In this document: positions 9,293-17,107 of the stretch, in pieces
Layout of the letters: each line of letters starts with the position of its first letter
How positions within the stretch are numbered: position 1 is the first letter of the stretch
NCBI GenBank assembly: GCA_016765495.1
Contig: JAESPV010000023.1
Location: forward strand, 34,813 to 98,812
Direction: 5' to 3'
DNA from: Desulfocapsa sp.
Lineage (GTDB): Bacteria; Desulfobacterota; Desulfobulbia; Desulfobulbales; Desulfocapsaceae
DNA: 64,000 bases
Made by a program: the position numbers and the translations under genes
The notes under the pieces: model-generated
Seen by the model: the letters and a program-made list of their open reading frames with translations, nothing else
What the model was told of the DNA's origin: nothing
The model's database searches: none

Positions 9293-10420
9293 TTATCTGA
9301 TTTCCAGAATAGCAGCCCCAGTTGCCTGTAAAAGCTCATGATCGTGGGTTGCCATAACAACGGTTGCTCCCTGTTCACACAGTTTCTTAATTTCATTCAC
9401 TAAGCATCCTAATTGATGTCCATCCATTCCGCTGGTTGGTTCATCAAGCAGCAGGGTACTCTCAGAGATTCCTTGCAACCTTGAAAATGCAGCTGCCAGC
9501 ACAAGACGCTGCATCTCTCCACCAGACAGTGTAAGCGGATGACAATCTCTTAATGGTTCAAGATTAAAACGGGTTAACCAGTCCTCCTGCGCACCTTTAT
9601 CCGCATTAATTTCTTCTCCAACTGTGGATGCAAAAAGCTGTAAATCCGGATGCTGAAGAGCCAAAGCTTTTACAGATCCGGGATTGGTGAACGTAATCAT
9701 TCCTTCACCGATTTTAAGCAACCCAAAAAGAAGACTCAGCAGGGTAGTCTTTCCACAACCGTTTTTTCCTGTTATGGCAACCACTTCGCCTGAGTAGACT
9801 TTTGCATTCATATGACGCAGCAGCCAATCCTGTTTCTTTCCATGACGAAACCCTACCTGATCCAATGTAAACACGGGAGCTGATCCATTTCGGCATGACG
9901 ATTTTTTACTATCCCCCCTTTCTTCCGGTTTGGCGGATACCTGAAAACGAAGTCCAAACTGTTTGCAAAATTCCAGGTCATCGAGTTTGTCCGTACTTCC
10001 CTTGTAAACAATGCTCCCCCTATCAAGAACAACCAGTTGATCAACCAGTTCCCGCATCCATAAAAAACGATGCTCGGCAATGACAATTGTTGTTCCTTTC
10101 GTTTTTTCTTTGTGGAGAAACTGCAGGAGGATCGCAATGCCGTCCGCTGACAAATTTGCCGATGGTTCATCAAGTACAAGAATTCTCGGAGCAAAACTCA
10201 TTGCCGTACCAATGGCCACCCGCTGCTGTTCCCCGGATGAGAGGGTATCCAGCAGCCGATGACGCATTTTTTGTAAGCCAAGAGTGTTCAGCAGCGCATT
10301 TACCTGTTTATCTGATTCTTCATGCTCATGCTTTTGACGAACCTTTGAAAGGAGGAGCTCCTGTTCCACACGAGCTGAGAAAAACTGATGCCGCGGGTCC
10401 TGAAAGACAGACCAATACAC
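9293..10420 (-). pseudogene. ECF-type duplicated ATPase, N-terminally truncated by fusion to ecfT
   Basis: 375 residues starting at GTG 10420, inside the overlapping ecfT frame. It opens at the Q-loop of the first ATPase domain (SVFQDPRHQFFS), so the first Walker A and about 85 residues are missing. The rest is intact: signature LSSGEQQRVAIG, Walker B ILVLDEPSANL, then a complete second domain with Walker A GKNGCGKTT, LSGGEMQRLVLA and LLLDEPTSGMD. Double ATPases of ECF vitamin/metal transporters need both sites, so this copy is probably not functional as read. An alternative is that an assembly gap removed the sequence. Confidence 0.8.
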
Positions 10421-10740
10421 ATAATGGGCAACATGGTGAGCGTGAGTTTCAGGTACTCCATAACCTTTGGTGGTCTACTCAGGATAAGGGCTTCAACAAA
10501 CAGATACATCACCATGGAAATCACAAAAAAAGCACCAATAAACATCAGTATTCTTCCTTGCCCGGCCAGGATCAGGTAACTCATGGCAGTAATTGTGAGG
10601 ATTCCCAGCATCAGCTGACTTTCGATTAGCGGCCCGATTAATGAAAACATCAGCGCCAATCCCATTTTCACCCTGGGGTCAAGGGAATGAAAAAAGGATT
10701 CTCCATATTGTGACACCTGTAACCTGGATACCATTTCCAT
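10300..10740 (-). pseudogene. EcfT-like transmembrane protein, C-terminally truncated
   Basis: ECF transporter coupling subunit homologue. Residues 1 to about 112 are normal (SLDPRVKMGLALMFS, four hydrophobic helices, SRPPKVMEYLKLTLTMLPIM). The reading then enters the ecfA region out of frame and ends after about 35 unrelated residues. Intact EcfT proteins are about 230-260 residues and carry the A-R-G coupling motifs in the part missing here. I chose the start at 10740 (MEMVSRLQ), 30 bases after the S-component stop. The break near 10395-10410 is shared with ecfA, which points to one deletion that removed both the end of ecfT and the start of ecfA. Confidence 0.8.
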
Positions 10741-10769
10741 GGGTAATATGCCTGTATTATGAATGTGTT

Positions 10770-11324
10770 TTATGTTGTTAGTAATCCTGCACGACTCAGC
10801 TCTTTTGACAATTTCACAGCTGCCCACAATCCAATCAGCACGCCGACTGCAGAACCTGCACTGTTAATAAGGATCAGCGTCCAGGCAAGATCAGTCTCTG
10901 CAAAGCCAATCCACCATGCTATTAGTGCACCAAAGACAATAACACTAAGGCGGAAGGTGAGTACTGCAATGATAAGAGCTGCCTGTTTTTGATAGCCGCC
11001 CAAGAGCCAGGCAATGCAATCGCCAGCCAGCCCCGCAAGGATAAAGGTTAGGAACATGAAGGGATGAGCAGGGAAGATAAACCCGTAAACCGTTCCCATG
11101 CAAACGCCGAGAAAGGTTAAAAAGCCAAGGCGTGGCAGGCGCATAATTGACATCCCGATGATAATGGCCTGTATCATGCCGAGCACAAGCGAACCGACCG
11201 CAGGAATTTTAGAGGCGAGCAGACCCAGCACAACTTTAATCAGAACTCCCATAACGATACAAAGTGCAGCTGTTATTCCTACTGCGCTGTACTCTTTAAA
11301 TGTCCAGCTACTGAACAACTTCAT
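10770..11324 (-). CDS. ECF transporter S component, MptD/Trep_Strep-like
   Basis: About 184 residues with five to six hydrophobic helices, beginning MKLFSSWTFKEYSAVGITAALC. The length, helix pattern and the run YGFIFPAHPFMFLTFILAGLAGDCIAW resemble the MptD family of substrate-binding ECF S components. AGGAG lies 11 bases before the ATG at 11324, which decides the start. It is followed by ecfT and ecfA, the normal ECF gene order. The substrate is not known. In this operon, next to heme-degrading enzymes, a tetrapyrrole, its breakdown product or a metal is an attractive guess. Confidence 0.75.
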   Translation of the reverse strand: MKLFSSWTFKEYSAVGITAALCIVMGVLIKVVLGLLASKIPAVGSLVLGMIQAIIIGMSIMRLPRLGFLTFLGVCMGTVYGFIFPAHPFMFLTFILAGLAGDCIAWLLGGYQKQAALIIAVLTFRLSVIVFGALIAWWIGFAETDLAWTLILINSAGSAVGVLIGLWAAVKLSKELSRAGLLTT

Positions 11325-11332
11325 TTGTTTGT

Positions 11333-11875
11333 TTACTCCTGAGAAATTCTCTGCATAAGCTTTTCTGCAAATACCCATGAATCCTGCTTGGTCATTCGTG
11401 TTTTAAATGGAATTTCTCCACTCTGTCCCATCATTTTATAAAATTTGACCAGCCCTTCTTTGTCTTTATCATCAAGCAGCAGGGGATTAATCTCACCACC
11501 AAGCAGACCGGCATGAACAGGGGGTGCGGGAAACAGATTAATAAGCGGCATGATATACTCCCATCCGCCATGTACCTTGCCTCTCACAAACACTCCGCTG
11601 GTATCGATGGCTACTCCAAATACCGCCGTCTGTTTAGTGCTCAGAATATCCAGGTAGCACCCCACGTATTCGTTGATGGACGGTAACACGGTATGGCTGT
11701 AAATTCCGGAGCCAAGCAGCACCACATCAACATCCTGCGGATCTGTCATTTCCTCTGCCGGGGCCACTGTCACCTCACCTTCAAGACGCTCGCCAATCCA
11801 ACGACCTGTCTGCATGGTTGATCCATACTTGCCGACACAGACAATCAGATATTTTGTTTTTTCTTTTATAGTCAT
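11333..11875 (-). CDS. Flavodoxin-domain protein, HemG-like
   Basis: 180 residues with a flavodoxin fold start: KYLIVCVGKYGSTMQTGRWI, where GSTMQT is the phosphate loop. VVLLGSGIYSHTVLPSI and AVFGVAIDTSGVF follow. This resembles flavodoxin_5/HemG-type proteins that oxidise protoporphyrinogen with menaquinone, or act as FMN reductases. It lies between the radical SAM heme enzyme and the ECF S component, nine bases before the latter, so it is probably its redox partner or a tetrapyrrole reductase. The start at 11875 gives the clean family N-terminus; the ribosome-binding site (GAGACG) is weak. Confidence 0.75.
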   Translation of the reverse strand: MTIKEKTKYLIVCVGKYGSTMQTGRWIGERLEGEVTVAPAEEMTDPQDVDVVLLGSGIYSHTVLPSINEYVGCYLDILSTKQTAVFGVAIDTSGVFVRGKVHGGWEYIMPLINLFPAPPVHAGLLGGEINPLLLDDKDKEGLVKFYKMMGQSGEIPFKTRMTKQDSWVFAEKLMQRISQE

Positions 11876-11941
11876 TTTTATTTCGTCTCTGCCATATTCT
11901 GTTATGCGCAACAGCCGCACTCTTCGGATGAGGTTATCCGA

Positions 11942-12019
11942 TCACGCAGAGATCATTACTTTGGGATCTTCCTGTAGTTTCTCTGTGACTGTCTTTTTTA
12001 GTTCATCGCTTATATGCAT
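11942..12019 (-). CDS. Possible small protein, perhaps frameshifted
   Basis: A 25-residue ORF (MHISDELKKTVTEKLQEDPK, then VMISA) with a good AGGGAAAG site before its ATG, in the gap between hutW and the flavodoxin-like gene. In another frame, sequence directly after it reads RDRITSSEECGCCA and stops at 11904-11902. One base change would join both parts into a protein of about 39 residues ending in a Cys-rich tail. No family is recognised. It may be a real small operon member or chance. Confidence 0.35.
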   Translation of the reverse strand: MHISDELKKTVTEKLQEDPKVMISA

Positions 12020-12031
12020 GAGTTCTTTCCC

Positions 12032-13606
12032 TTATTTGTTCTTTTTTGTCATTAAGCCAAAATAGTCTATCAGGGCCTGAGACATGGTTACCGTCCAGAA
12101 CTCCCCGGCTTCCGTCATTTCAAGCCAGCCGTTTTTGTGATGTATCACAAGGCCTGTCTTCTCCCATTGCTCAAGAAGTGGCTTAAACATTTCTGAAATA
12201 TCCAGGTCAAACTTTCTGCCAAGAGTGCGAAGGTTCACTGTTCCTTCTTCCATACAACCCACAAGCTCGCTGAAAAAAGCTGTTAACTCAGGAAGTTTCA
12301 TAACAGTGCCAATGGGTTTTTCACCGGCTTCAACCCGTTTAAAATAGTCGGGCAGCTCTCCCTCCTGAAAAAAATGATGCCCATGCAAACGCCCCCCTGC
12401 CCCACAGCCAAAGGGAATACAGGTCGCACCAAAACGGGTAAATGAGTTATATCGGTTACGTTCTCTGCTTGATCTGCCCCAATGACACAGTGACAGCCTG
12501 TTTAAACGGGCCTCCTGTGCCATCTGCCGTCCAACACTGAACATCTCGGCCTGAGTGGATATCTGAGCAGCCGGTGGCACTGTTCCCTCTTCAATGGCAT
12601 TGGCAAGAGGACCTCCATTAAAGATATTCAGCTGATACATGTCGCAGCCGTCAAGCTCAGTATCTTCAATGAAGGTGCGCACATCCTCCTGCCAGATATC
12701 CATGGTCTGATTAGGCAAACCATAAATCAGATCAATGATCACGGAGGCCTGGTTTCGATCACAGAGTTTTCCAAGCAGCTCAAGAATTGCTTCCCGATTT
12801 GCCCGTCGTCCCATCAACCTGCGGACTTTGGTATCAAATGTCTGTACGCCGAGTGAAAAGCGATTTGCCCCGCCTCGAATACAGGCATCAATTTTGGCTT
12901 CTGTGAAATTGTCTACCCGACCTTCAATCGTGATTTCACAGTCATTGGCAAGGGGCAGGTGTTTACGAACACAGACAAGCAGCCGTTCAAGATCTCCTGC
13001 TTCAAGATCTGTCGGGGTACCGCCGCCAAAGTAAACTGCATGGATTGGTCCTTCCTGTACCGCTGCCATTTCACTGGCCATGCTGATTTCGTGGAGCAGT
13101 CCATGACTGTAGGTTCGGCTGGAATCCTCTTCCAGCTTATACATGTAAAACCCGCAAAACCGGCAATGATTGCGACAAAACGGGATGTGTATATACACTG
13201 TGCGACGTTTGGAAGGATCAACCTTGTTCATGCATTTGGCCCAGGTTTCCAGCACCTTGTCTTTTTCCAGATAGGTTCCGCCAGCTCCTGCATGAACTGC
13301 TGTCTTTTTCTCAAAGGCATAGCGGAGAGAATCCACACCTTCTTTGGCAAAAAATGTTGAAATTTCAGGATGAAGCCGACTGGTCGAACGATTCATATCT
13401 CCCCAGTTCCCCGGCTTCTTTTTCTTCTCCCCCCCAGCTTTACTTTTTGTGCCCATACGTTTTTCTTTTGCAAGGCGAATAAGTTCGGGCGTAATAACTC
13501 CAATCCCCTTCATGCGGGCATATGTCTCCACACCTTTTTTGGCCATTGGCCGGACAAAGGGTGGTACCTTTTCAAAATATGCTTCTGCTTCTTCAGTCCA
13601 TTGCAC
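12032..13606 (-). CDS. hutW: Radical SAM heme-degrading enzyme, ChuW/HutW-like, with PCP_red domain
   Basis: About 524 residues. The N-terminal 55 residues (QWTEEAEAYFEKVPPFVRPM and LIRLAKEKRMG) look like the PCP_red helical domain. The radical SAM core begins VYIHIPFCRNHCRFCGFY, with the Cys-x3-Cys-x2-Cys cluster motif near residues 144-151, then YFGGGTPTDL, ITIEGRVDNF and FSLGVQTFDT as in the HemN/HutW branch. ChuW/HutW opens the heme ring without oxygen, releasing iron and a linear tetrapyrrole (anaerobilin). GGGAG before GTG 13606 favours this start over TTG 13642. It overlaps the HugZ-like gene by 14 bases. HemN-type coproporphyrinogen oxidase is less likely, given the neighbours. Confidence 0.85.
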   Translation of the reverse strand: MQWTEEAEAYFEKVPPFVRPMAKKGVETYARMKGIGVITPELIRLAKEKRMGTKSKAGGEKKKKPGNWGDMNRSTSRLHPEISTFFAKEGVDSLRYAFEKKTAVHAGAGGTYLEKDKVLETWAKCMNKVDPSKRRTVYIHIPFCRNHCRFCGFYMYKLEEDSSRTYSHGLLHEISMASEMAAVQEGPIHAVYFGGGTPTDLEAGDLERLLVCVRKHLPLANDCEITIEGRVDNFTEAKIDACIRGGANRFSLGVQTFDTKVRRLMGRRANREAILELLGKLCDRNQASVIIDLIYGLPNQTMDIWQEDVRTFIEDTELDGCDMYQLNIFNGGPLANAIEEGTVPPAAQISTQAEMFSVGRQMAQEARLNRLSLCHWGRSSRERNRYNSFTRFGATCIPFGCGAGGRLHGHHFFQEGELPDYFKRVEAGEKPIGTVMKLPELTAFFSELVGCMEEGTVNLRTLGRKFDLDISEMFKPLLEQWEKTGLVIHHKNGWLEMTEAGEFWTVTMSQALIDYFGLMTKKNK

Positions 13607-14087
13607 TGACAAGCTCCCGGACTTCTTTTTGAATCGGTTCAATGCGCGGGCTGCTGGTTACCCCGCTACGTTCTGAAACCATGATTCGCAAAAGCGGCAA
13701 CGATTTTCCCGTACTGAGATAGTGTTTTTTATACCCGCTGTACTCACCATTTTTCAGTTGCAGCTGTGCTTCAAGATTATCCCAGGCTCTTGCCACATCT
13801 ACCGGATTGGTCAGTTTTTCAAAGGCAGCAATACCAAAACAGGAAACGGCCCGATACCGTCTACATTGTGCATCAGAATCACAGATCTTGACACAAACAG
13901 CCCGTGTTGAAGCAAGACATTCTGCTGTTTTCCCTCTAGGATGTACCAGTCCACAGAGATCACCATTTTCCAGAAAATAGCTGAACTCTATGGCGTAGGG
14001 ACGTGCATCAGGATCGACCATACAGAGTGTCGCCCAACCAAATCCTTCCAGCAGAGCATCAATTTCATTGTCTTTCATTTCTCTCAT
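13593..14087 (-). CDS. HugZ/HutZ-like pyridoxamine 5'-phosphate oxidase-fold protein
   Basis: 164 residues with the split-barrel fold pattern of FMN- or heme-binding proteins: WATLCMVDPDARPYAIEFSY, then GLVHPRGKTAECLASTRAVC and YRAVSCFGIAAFEKLTN. HutZ/HugZ proteins bind or degrade heme and are commonly encoded with HutW. GGAG lies eight bases before ATG 14087. The end overlaps the radical SAM gene, so the two are probably translationally coupled. I infer a heme-binding or heme-delivery role. Confidence 0.75.
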   Translation of the reverse strand: MREMKDNEIDALLEGFGWATLCMVDPDARPYAIEFSYFLENGDLCGLVHPRGKTAECLASTRAVCVKICDSDAQCRRYRAVSCFGIAAFEKLTNPVDVARAWDNLEAQLQLKNGEYSGYKKHYLSTGKSLPLLRIMVSERSGVTSSPRIEPIQKEVRELVSAMD

Positions 14088-14201
14088 GGAAATACTCCCT
14101 TAATATGTACATTCAGCGAACCCCCGAACCTCTTGCAGAACCGATTCCAAATTCGTGCCAGCGAGACAAACATTCGAACGGAATCGGTCTACAAACTTCG
14201 G

Positions 14202-14567
14202 TTACGCTGCCTTCTCTTTACCGCAGCTGCAGTTCTTGCACTTACCGCAACCACCATGGCCGCGCGTTCTCTTTTTGTAAACAATCACTTTCCCGGTATC
14301 ATGGATTATATCCAGCCCTTTTTCTCCAGTGAGATATACGTTTTCTTTTGGTAAACCTGTCAGCCCCAGCAAATTATTAAATGCGTGTTTTGAGTCTGGC
14401 TCCACATCTGTTATTTTAGCAGTGTGTATAAAAATATTACCCTCTCCTGAATACGACTTCGCCATTACCATGGTGAGTTGTGCTGCAGTATCAGTGCTAA
14501 ACATTCCCTCAATCTTGATATGAAGATTACCGTTACGTTGATCCATATTGATTGCTGCCATGCCCAT
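14202..14567 (-). CDS. Hypothetical protein with Cys-rich metal-binding tail
   Basis: 121 residues, family not recognised. The body (MGMAAINMDQRNGNLHIKIE to about residue 100) is a mixed alpha/beta domain. The last 20 residues hold His and four Cys in the pattern HGGCGKCKNCSCGKEK, a likely metal or cluster site. AAGGAG before the ATG at 14567 decides the start; a longer open frame would run into the DUF2325 gene. It lies between DUF2325 and the HugZ-like gene in the same direction, so it is probably part of the iron-box operon. Confidence 0.6.
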   Translation of the reverse strand: MGMAAINMDQRNGNLHIKIEGMFSTDTAAQLTMVMAKSYSGEGNIFIHTAKITDVEPDSKHAFNNLLGLTGLPKENVYLTGEKGLDIIHDTGKVIVYKKRTRGHGGCGKCKNCSCGKEKAA

Positions 14568-14626
14568 TTCGATACTCCTTTGTTGTTTTGTTTTTTTGTT
14601 GGTTTGGTGTTTTAGTTCCTGGTTGC

Positions 14627-15907
14627 TTACTGCACTATTTCCGTCAAGCCTTTTGCAAGGGAAGACAATCCCGAACTGCGCATCATCACATAGGGTTTCT
14701 GGTACTGTTTGCATATTTTCTTAACGCAGATACATGCATCATGGCTGATGCAGTCTATGGGGCAGAGAACTGCATCAGCGGTGCTGAGCATCTTTGGTAA
14801 AATGGCACGGGACGCCTCTTTTCCACCATCATGGTGCAGGAAATTCCCGCCACGATTCTCTATGAGCTGCCGATAATGGGATACCATTTTATGCAGGCCT
14901 CCAACATAGAGTATGGTTTTTCCGCAAAGATCAGAGCCGGGGCAACAGCTTGTCTTTTGATCATCGCAGGTTGAGCAGTCGCATGAGGAATCCAAACTAC
15001 CAAGCATTGCAGTCTCCATGGACATAACTTCCTGTTGTAACAGCGAGAGGTTCTCCTCAAGTTGTCTGTTTTTCGACATGATCTCTTCAGAATCAGCATT
15101 TGCCAGTTCGAACAGTTCACATTTGTCTGCAAATTTCCTTTTAAACGCCTCAACCTCTGCAGTAAGTTCAGCGTTTCGCTTATTGCTTTCTCTTAGCTGG
15201 TCCTTTAACTTTCCGATCTCTCCTGACAGGCTGTTGCCTGCCAGTTCTGATTGAAGGCGAATATTTTTTTCTACTATTTTTTTATTCTCTGCTACAAGCA
15301 GAACGCTCTCTTCCTGCAGGTTTTTGAGCTTTTCCATCTCACAGGCCATGGCCATTTGCTCTTTTAGATGAATGTGTCTTTCTGACACCAGCACCTCTTC
15401 AAGCATGGTTGCTTTATTCGCTATCTCCTTATAAAGACGATGTTGCTGCTGGTTAACAACAATATTATCGTGGCCCATCATATGGTTTTGCCCATACACT
15501 TCAGCTCGCACATCCTTGGACAAAAGTTGATTTGTCATAATGGCCCAATATGCCCCGGCAACTGTTCCTTTTTTCACGTCCTGCTCCCAAAGTTCGAGAG
15601 CTTCATCATCGTTGACTGCAGCATACCGTTTTATCGCTACACGGTATCGTCCATCCAGAAATTTATGCATGGCCCTCGACTTCAAATTTCGACTTGCCGC
15701 AAAACCAACGAGAGTTAAATGAATCTGGTAATCACTGTCCCCCGGTTCCATCTGAAAAATCTTTTTCCTGGAAAATCTTCGCAAATCTGAACGGCGCAAA
15801 CAGGTTCCCAGTATGGAACAGTGATACCCCTCACCAACTTCCCATAGTTTTTTTCGCCGACTGGCAGTATTTTTCGTTTCCTCTGGTAAAGCAGTTTGTT
15901 CACACAT
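14627..15907 (-). CDS. DUF2325 coiled-coil protein
   Basis: 426 residues. The N-terminal part includes Cys in a GEGYHCSILGTCLRRSDL pattern. A long coiled coil spans about residues 160-300 (heptads rich in Glu, Lys and Leu). A Cys cluster follows (CDCSTCDDQKTSCCPGSDLC), then the DUF2325 domain: ILYVGGLHKMVSHYRQLIE, GNFLHHDGGKEASR, CPIDCISHDAC and RSSGLSSLAKGL. DUF2325 proteins are common in anaerobes but have no assigned reaction. GGAGGG before ATG 15907 sets the start. It is the first gene after the iron-box promoter at 16146-16174, so it is probably iron-regulated. A role in metal or redox sensing is possible, inferred from the Cys-rich segment. Confidence 0.85.
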   Translation of the reverse strand: MCEQTALPEETKNTASRRKKLWEVGEGYHCSILGTCLRRSDLRRFSRKKIFQMEPGDSDYQIHLTLVGFAASRNLKSRAMHKFLDGRYRVAIKRYAAVNDDEALELWEQDVKKGTVAGAYWAIMTNQLLSKDVRAEVYGQNHMMGHDNIVVNQQQHRLYKEIANKATMLEEVLVSERHIHLKEQMAMACEMEKLKNLQEESVLLVAENKKIVEKNIRLQSELAGNSLSGEIGKLKDQLRESNKRNAELTAEVEAFKRKFADKCELFELANADSEEIMSKNRQLEENLSLLQQEVMSMETAMLGSLDSSCDCSTCDDQKTSCCPGSDLCGKTILYVGGLHKMVSHYRQLIENRGGNFLHHDGGKEASRAILPKMLSTADAVLCPIDCISHDACICVKKICKQYQKPYVMMRSSGLSSLAKGLTEIVQ

Positions 15908-16145
15908 ATGGCACCCTCCTACAATGTTCAATTATTTTATTAGTTACAACTAAACCACAAACCCAAAAAAAATCTCGCTGCCCCGACAGGCTGGTCAGTC
16001 TGTCGGGAGAAGGAGAGAACACAATCCTTTCTACCTACGTGTAATGCATAGGCCAGTAGAGCTGTAAAAGCATCCCCACTGTCAAAGCAGTTTGTTTGGT
16101 AACTTTTCTCCACAATACACACCCTAATGTTTGCGGCATGTCAAT

Positions 16146-16174
16146 AATTTAGCATTGCCTAATTTAACTGTCAA
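16146..16174 (-). promoter_or_regulatory. Promoter of the DUF2325/heme operon with iron box
   Basis: Minus strand: TTGACA (16174-16169), 17-base spacer, TAAATT (16151-16146). The element TTAGGCAATGCTAA (16162-16149) overlaps the -10, so a bound repressor would block RNA polymerase. It is almost identical to the site before the fbpA-like gene. Confidence 0.75.
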
Positions 16175-16277
16175 CGCTAATTGTCTTCCCATGGCAAAAT
16201 ATATTATTCCGGAAGAAAACCTGGCTTCTCCAGTACCTTTCTGCTGAAACAAAGCCGCCTGTAAAAAAACACTCCGT

Positions 16278-16298
16278 CTATTGACAGTTTGTCAATAG
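16278..16298. promoter_or_regulatory. Perfect palindrome, likely PadR operator
   Basis: CTATTGACA and TGTCAATAG form 9-base arms around GTT. The palindrome covers the -35 box of the promoter for the PadR-type gene downstream, the usual place for autoregulation. Confidence 0.7.
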
Positions 16299-16309
16299 AT
16301 GAATAATAT
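16281..16309 (+). promoter_or_regulatory. Promoter of the PadR-family gene
   Basis: TTGACA (16281-16286), 17-base spacer, TAATAT (16304-16309), 27 bases before the start codon at 16337. Confidence 0.75.
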
Positions 16310-16336
16310 ATAGGCATCAACAAGTAAAGGAGATCT

Positions 16337-16726
16337 ATGAAACACCAGGGGAAACGAAGAGGGCAAGGACGACGGGTAGTCACCAAAAGAAAAATATCAG
16401 GTTTTTTACAGCCCATTTTCCTCCTGCGGCTTTATGGGCAGGATCGCCATGGCTATGATCTGTTACAGGGGCTGCAGGAATTTGTTTCAGATGCTGAAAG
16501 CTATGATCCGAGCATTATTTATCGGATCATGCGTAATATGGAGGGCAGTGGCTGGGTGACTTCATACGACGGAACAGTCAGCCGTGGCCCCCGTCGTAGA
16601 ATGTATAGTCTTACTGAAGAAGGAAAGAAACAGCTGGCTCAATGGATGAGTGATCTGCAAAGGACAAAAGATGAAATCAATCACCTTTTGACTGCCTACA
16701 GACAACAAACAACAGAGAGCCGGTAA
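16337..16726 (+). CDS. PadR-family transcriptional regulator
   Basis: 129 residues. The winged-helix PadR fold is seen in FLQPIFLLRLYGQDRHGYDL, then YDPSIIYRIMRNMEGSGWVT and RMYSLTEEGKKQLAQW. The basic N-terminus (KHQGKRRGQGRR) is longer than usual. AAAGGAG precedes the ATG. The promoter contains a perfect 21-base palindrome, so it probably represses itself. It is divergent from the DUF2325 operon and followed by a small Gly/Arg-rich gene, an arrangement common for PadR regulators paired with DUF5320-like proteins in anaerobes. The signal it senses is unknown. Confidence 0.85.
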   Translation: MKHQGKRRGQGRRVVTKRKISGFLQPIFLLRLYGQDRHGYDLLQGLQEFVSDAESYDPSIIYRIMRNMEGSGWVTSYDGTVSRGPRRRMYSLTEEGKKQLAQWMSDLQRTKDEINHLLTAYRQQTTESR

Positions 16727-16760
16727 AAAACAAACAAATTAAGTTGTGGAGGAAACACAA

Positions 16761-16973
16761 ATGCCAAATCAGGATCAGACAGGATCAGACAAACAGGGAA
16801 CACGTACAGATAAAGCTCAGGGTAGATGCCGGAATTCCAAGCAGGCATCTGCAGATCAGAACACTTCACTTTTGGGTGCATTGTGCAGACGATTTCGTGC
16901 AGGCGGACAAGAGCAGGGGCAAAAAAAACGCCGGGGTAATGGCGCTGGATTGCGTGGTAAGGGGAGACGCTAA
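16761..16973 (+). CDS. Small Gln/Gly/Arg-rich protein, DUF5320-like
   Basis: 70 residues beginning MPNQDQTGSDKQGTRTDKAQ and then GRCRN, with a strongly basic tail (KKRRGNGAGLRGKGRR). The opening recalls DUF5320 proteins (MPxGDxTGPxGxGPxTGRxxGxC), which are often encoded after PadR regulators and near NifX/NafY-type proteins, but it is divergent. GGAGG before ATG 16761 sets the start, 34 bases after padR. The function is unknown. Confidence 0.6.
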   Translation: MPNQDQTGSDKQGTRTDKAQGRCRNSKQASADQNTSLLGALCRRFRAGGQEQGQKKRRGNGAGLRGKGRR

Positions 16974-17044
16974 CTGAACAGGATTTGCCCGAAACTTCGG
17001 ATGGTTGTAATATTCCATGAGTCGTCATCCTCATTCAATAAAAA

Positions 17045-17069
17045 AAGGTGCACCTGTACGGTGCACCTT
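17045..17069 (-). terminator. Rho-independent terminator of the peptidase-like/DUF4198 gene
   Basis: Ten-base perfect arms AAGGTGCACC and GGTGCACCTT around TGTAC. Read on the minus strand the stem is followed by a T-run (plus-strand A-run ending at 17046). Confidence 0.85.
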
Positions 17070-17107
17070 GATCAATCCGGTAATCCTGTGTGCCGGGTAA
17101 TGTCTCT

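Noticed and set aside
12735-13360. Plus-strand ORFs of about 100-130 codons opposite the radical SAM gene
   Set aside because: They are antisense shadows of a well-supported gene with clear catalytic motifs.
14568-14714. 49-residue N-terminal extension of the Cys-tailed protein
   Set aside because: It overlaps the end of the DUF2325 gene, and AAGGAG marks the shorter start.
16746-16760. Earlier ATG at 16746 for the small Gln/Gly/Arg-rich gene
   Set aside because: GGAGG sits between the two ATGs and serves the second one at 16761.
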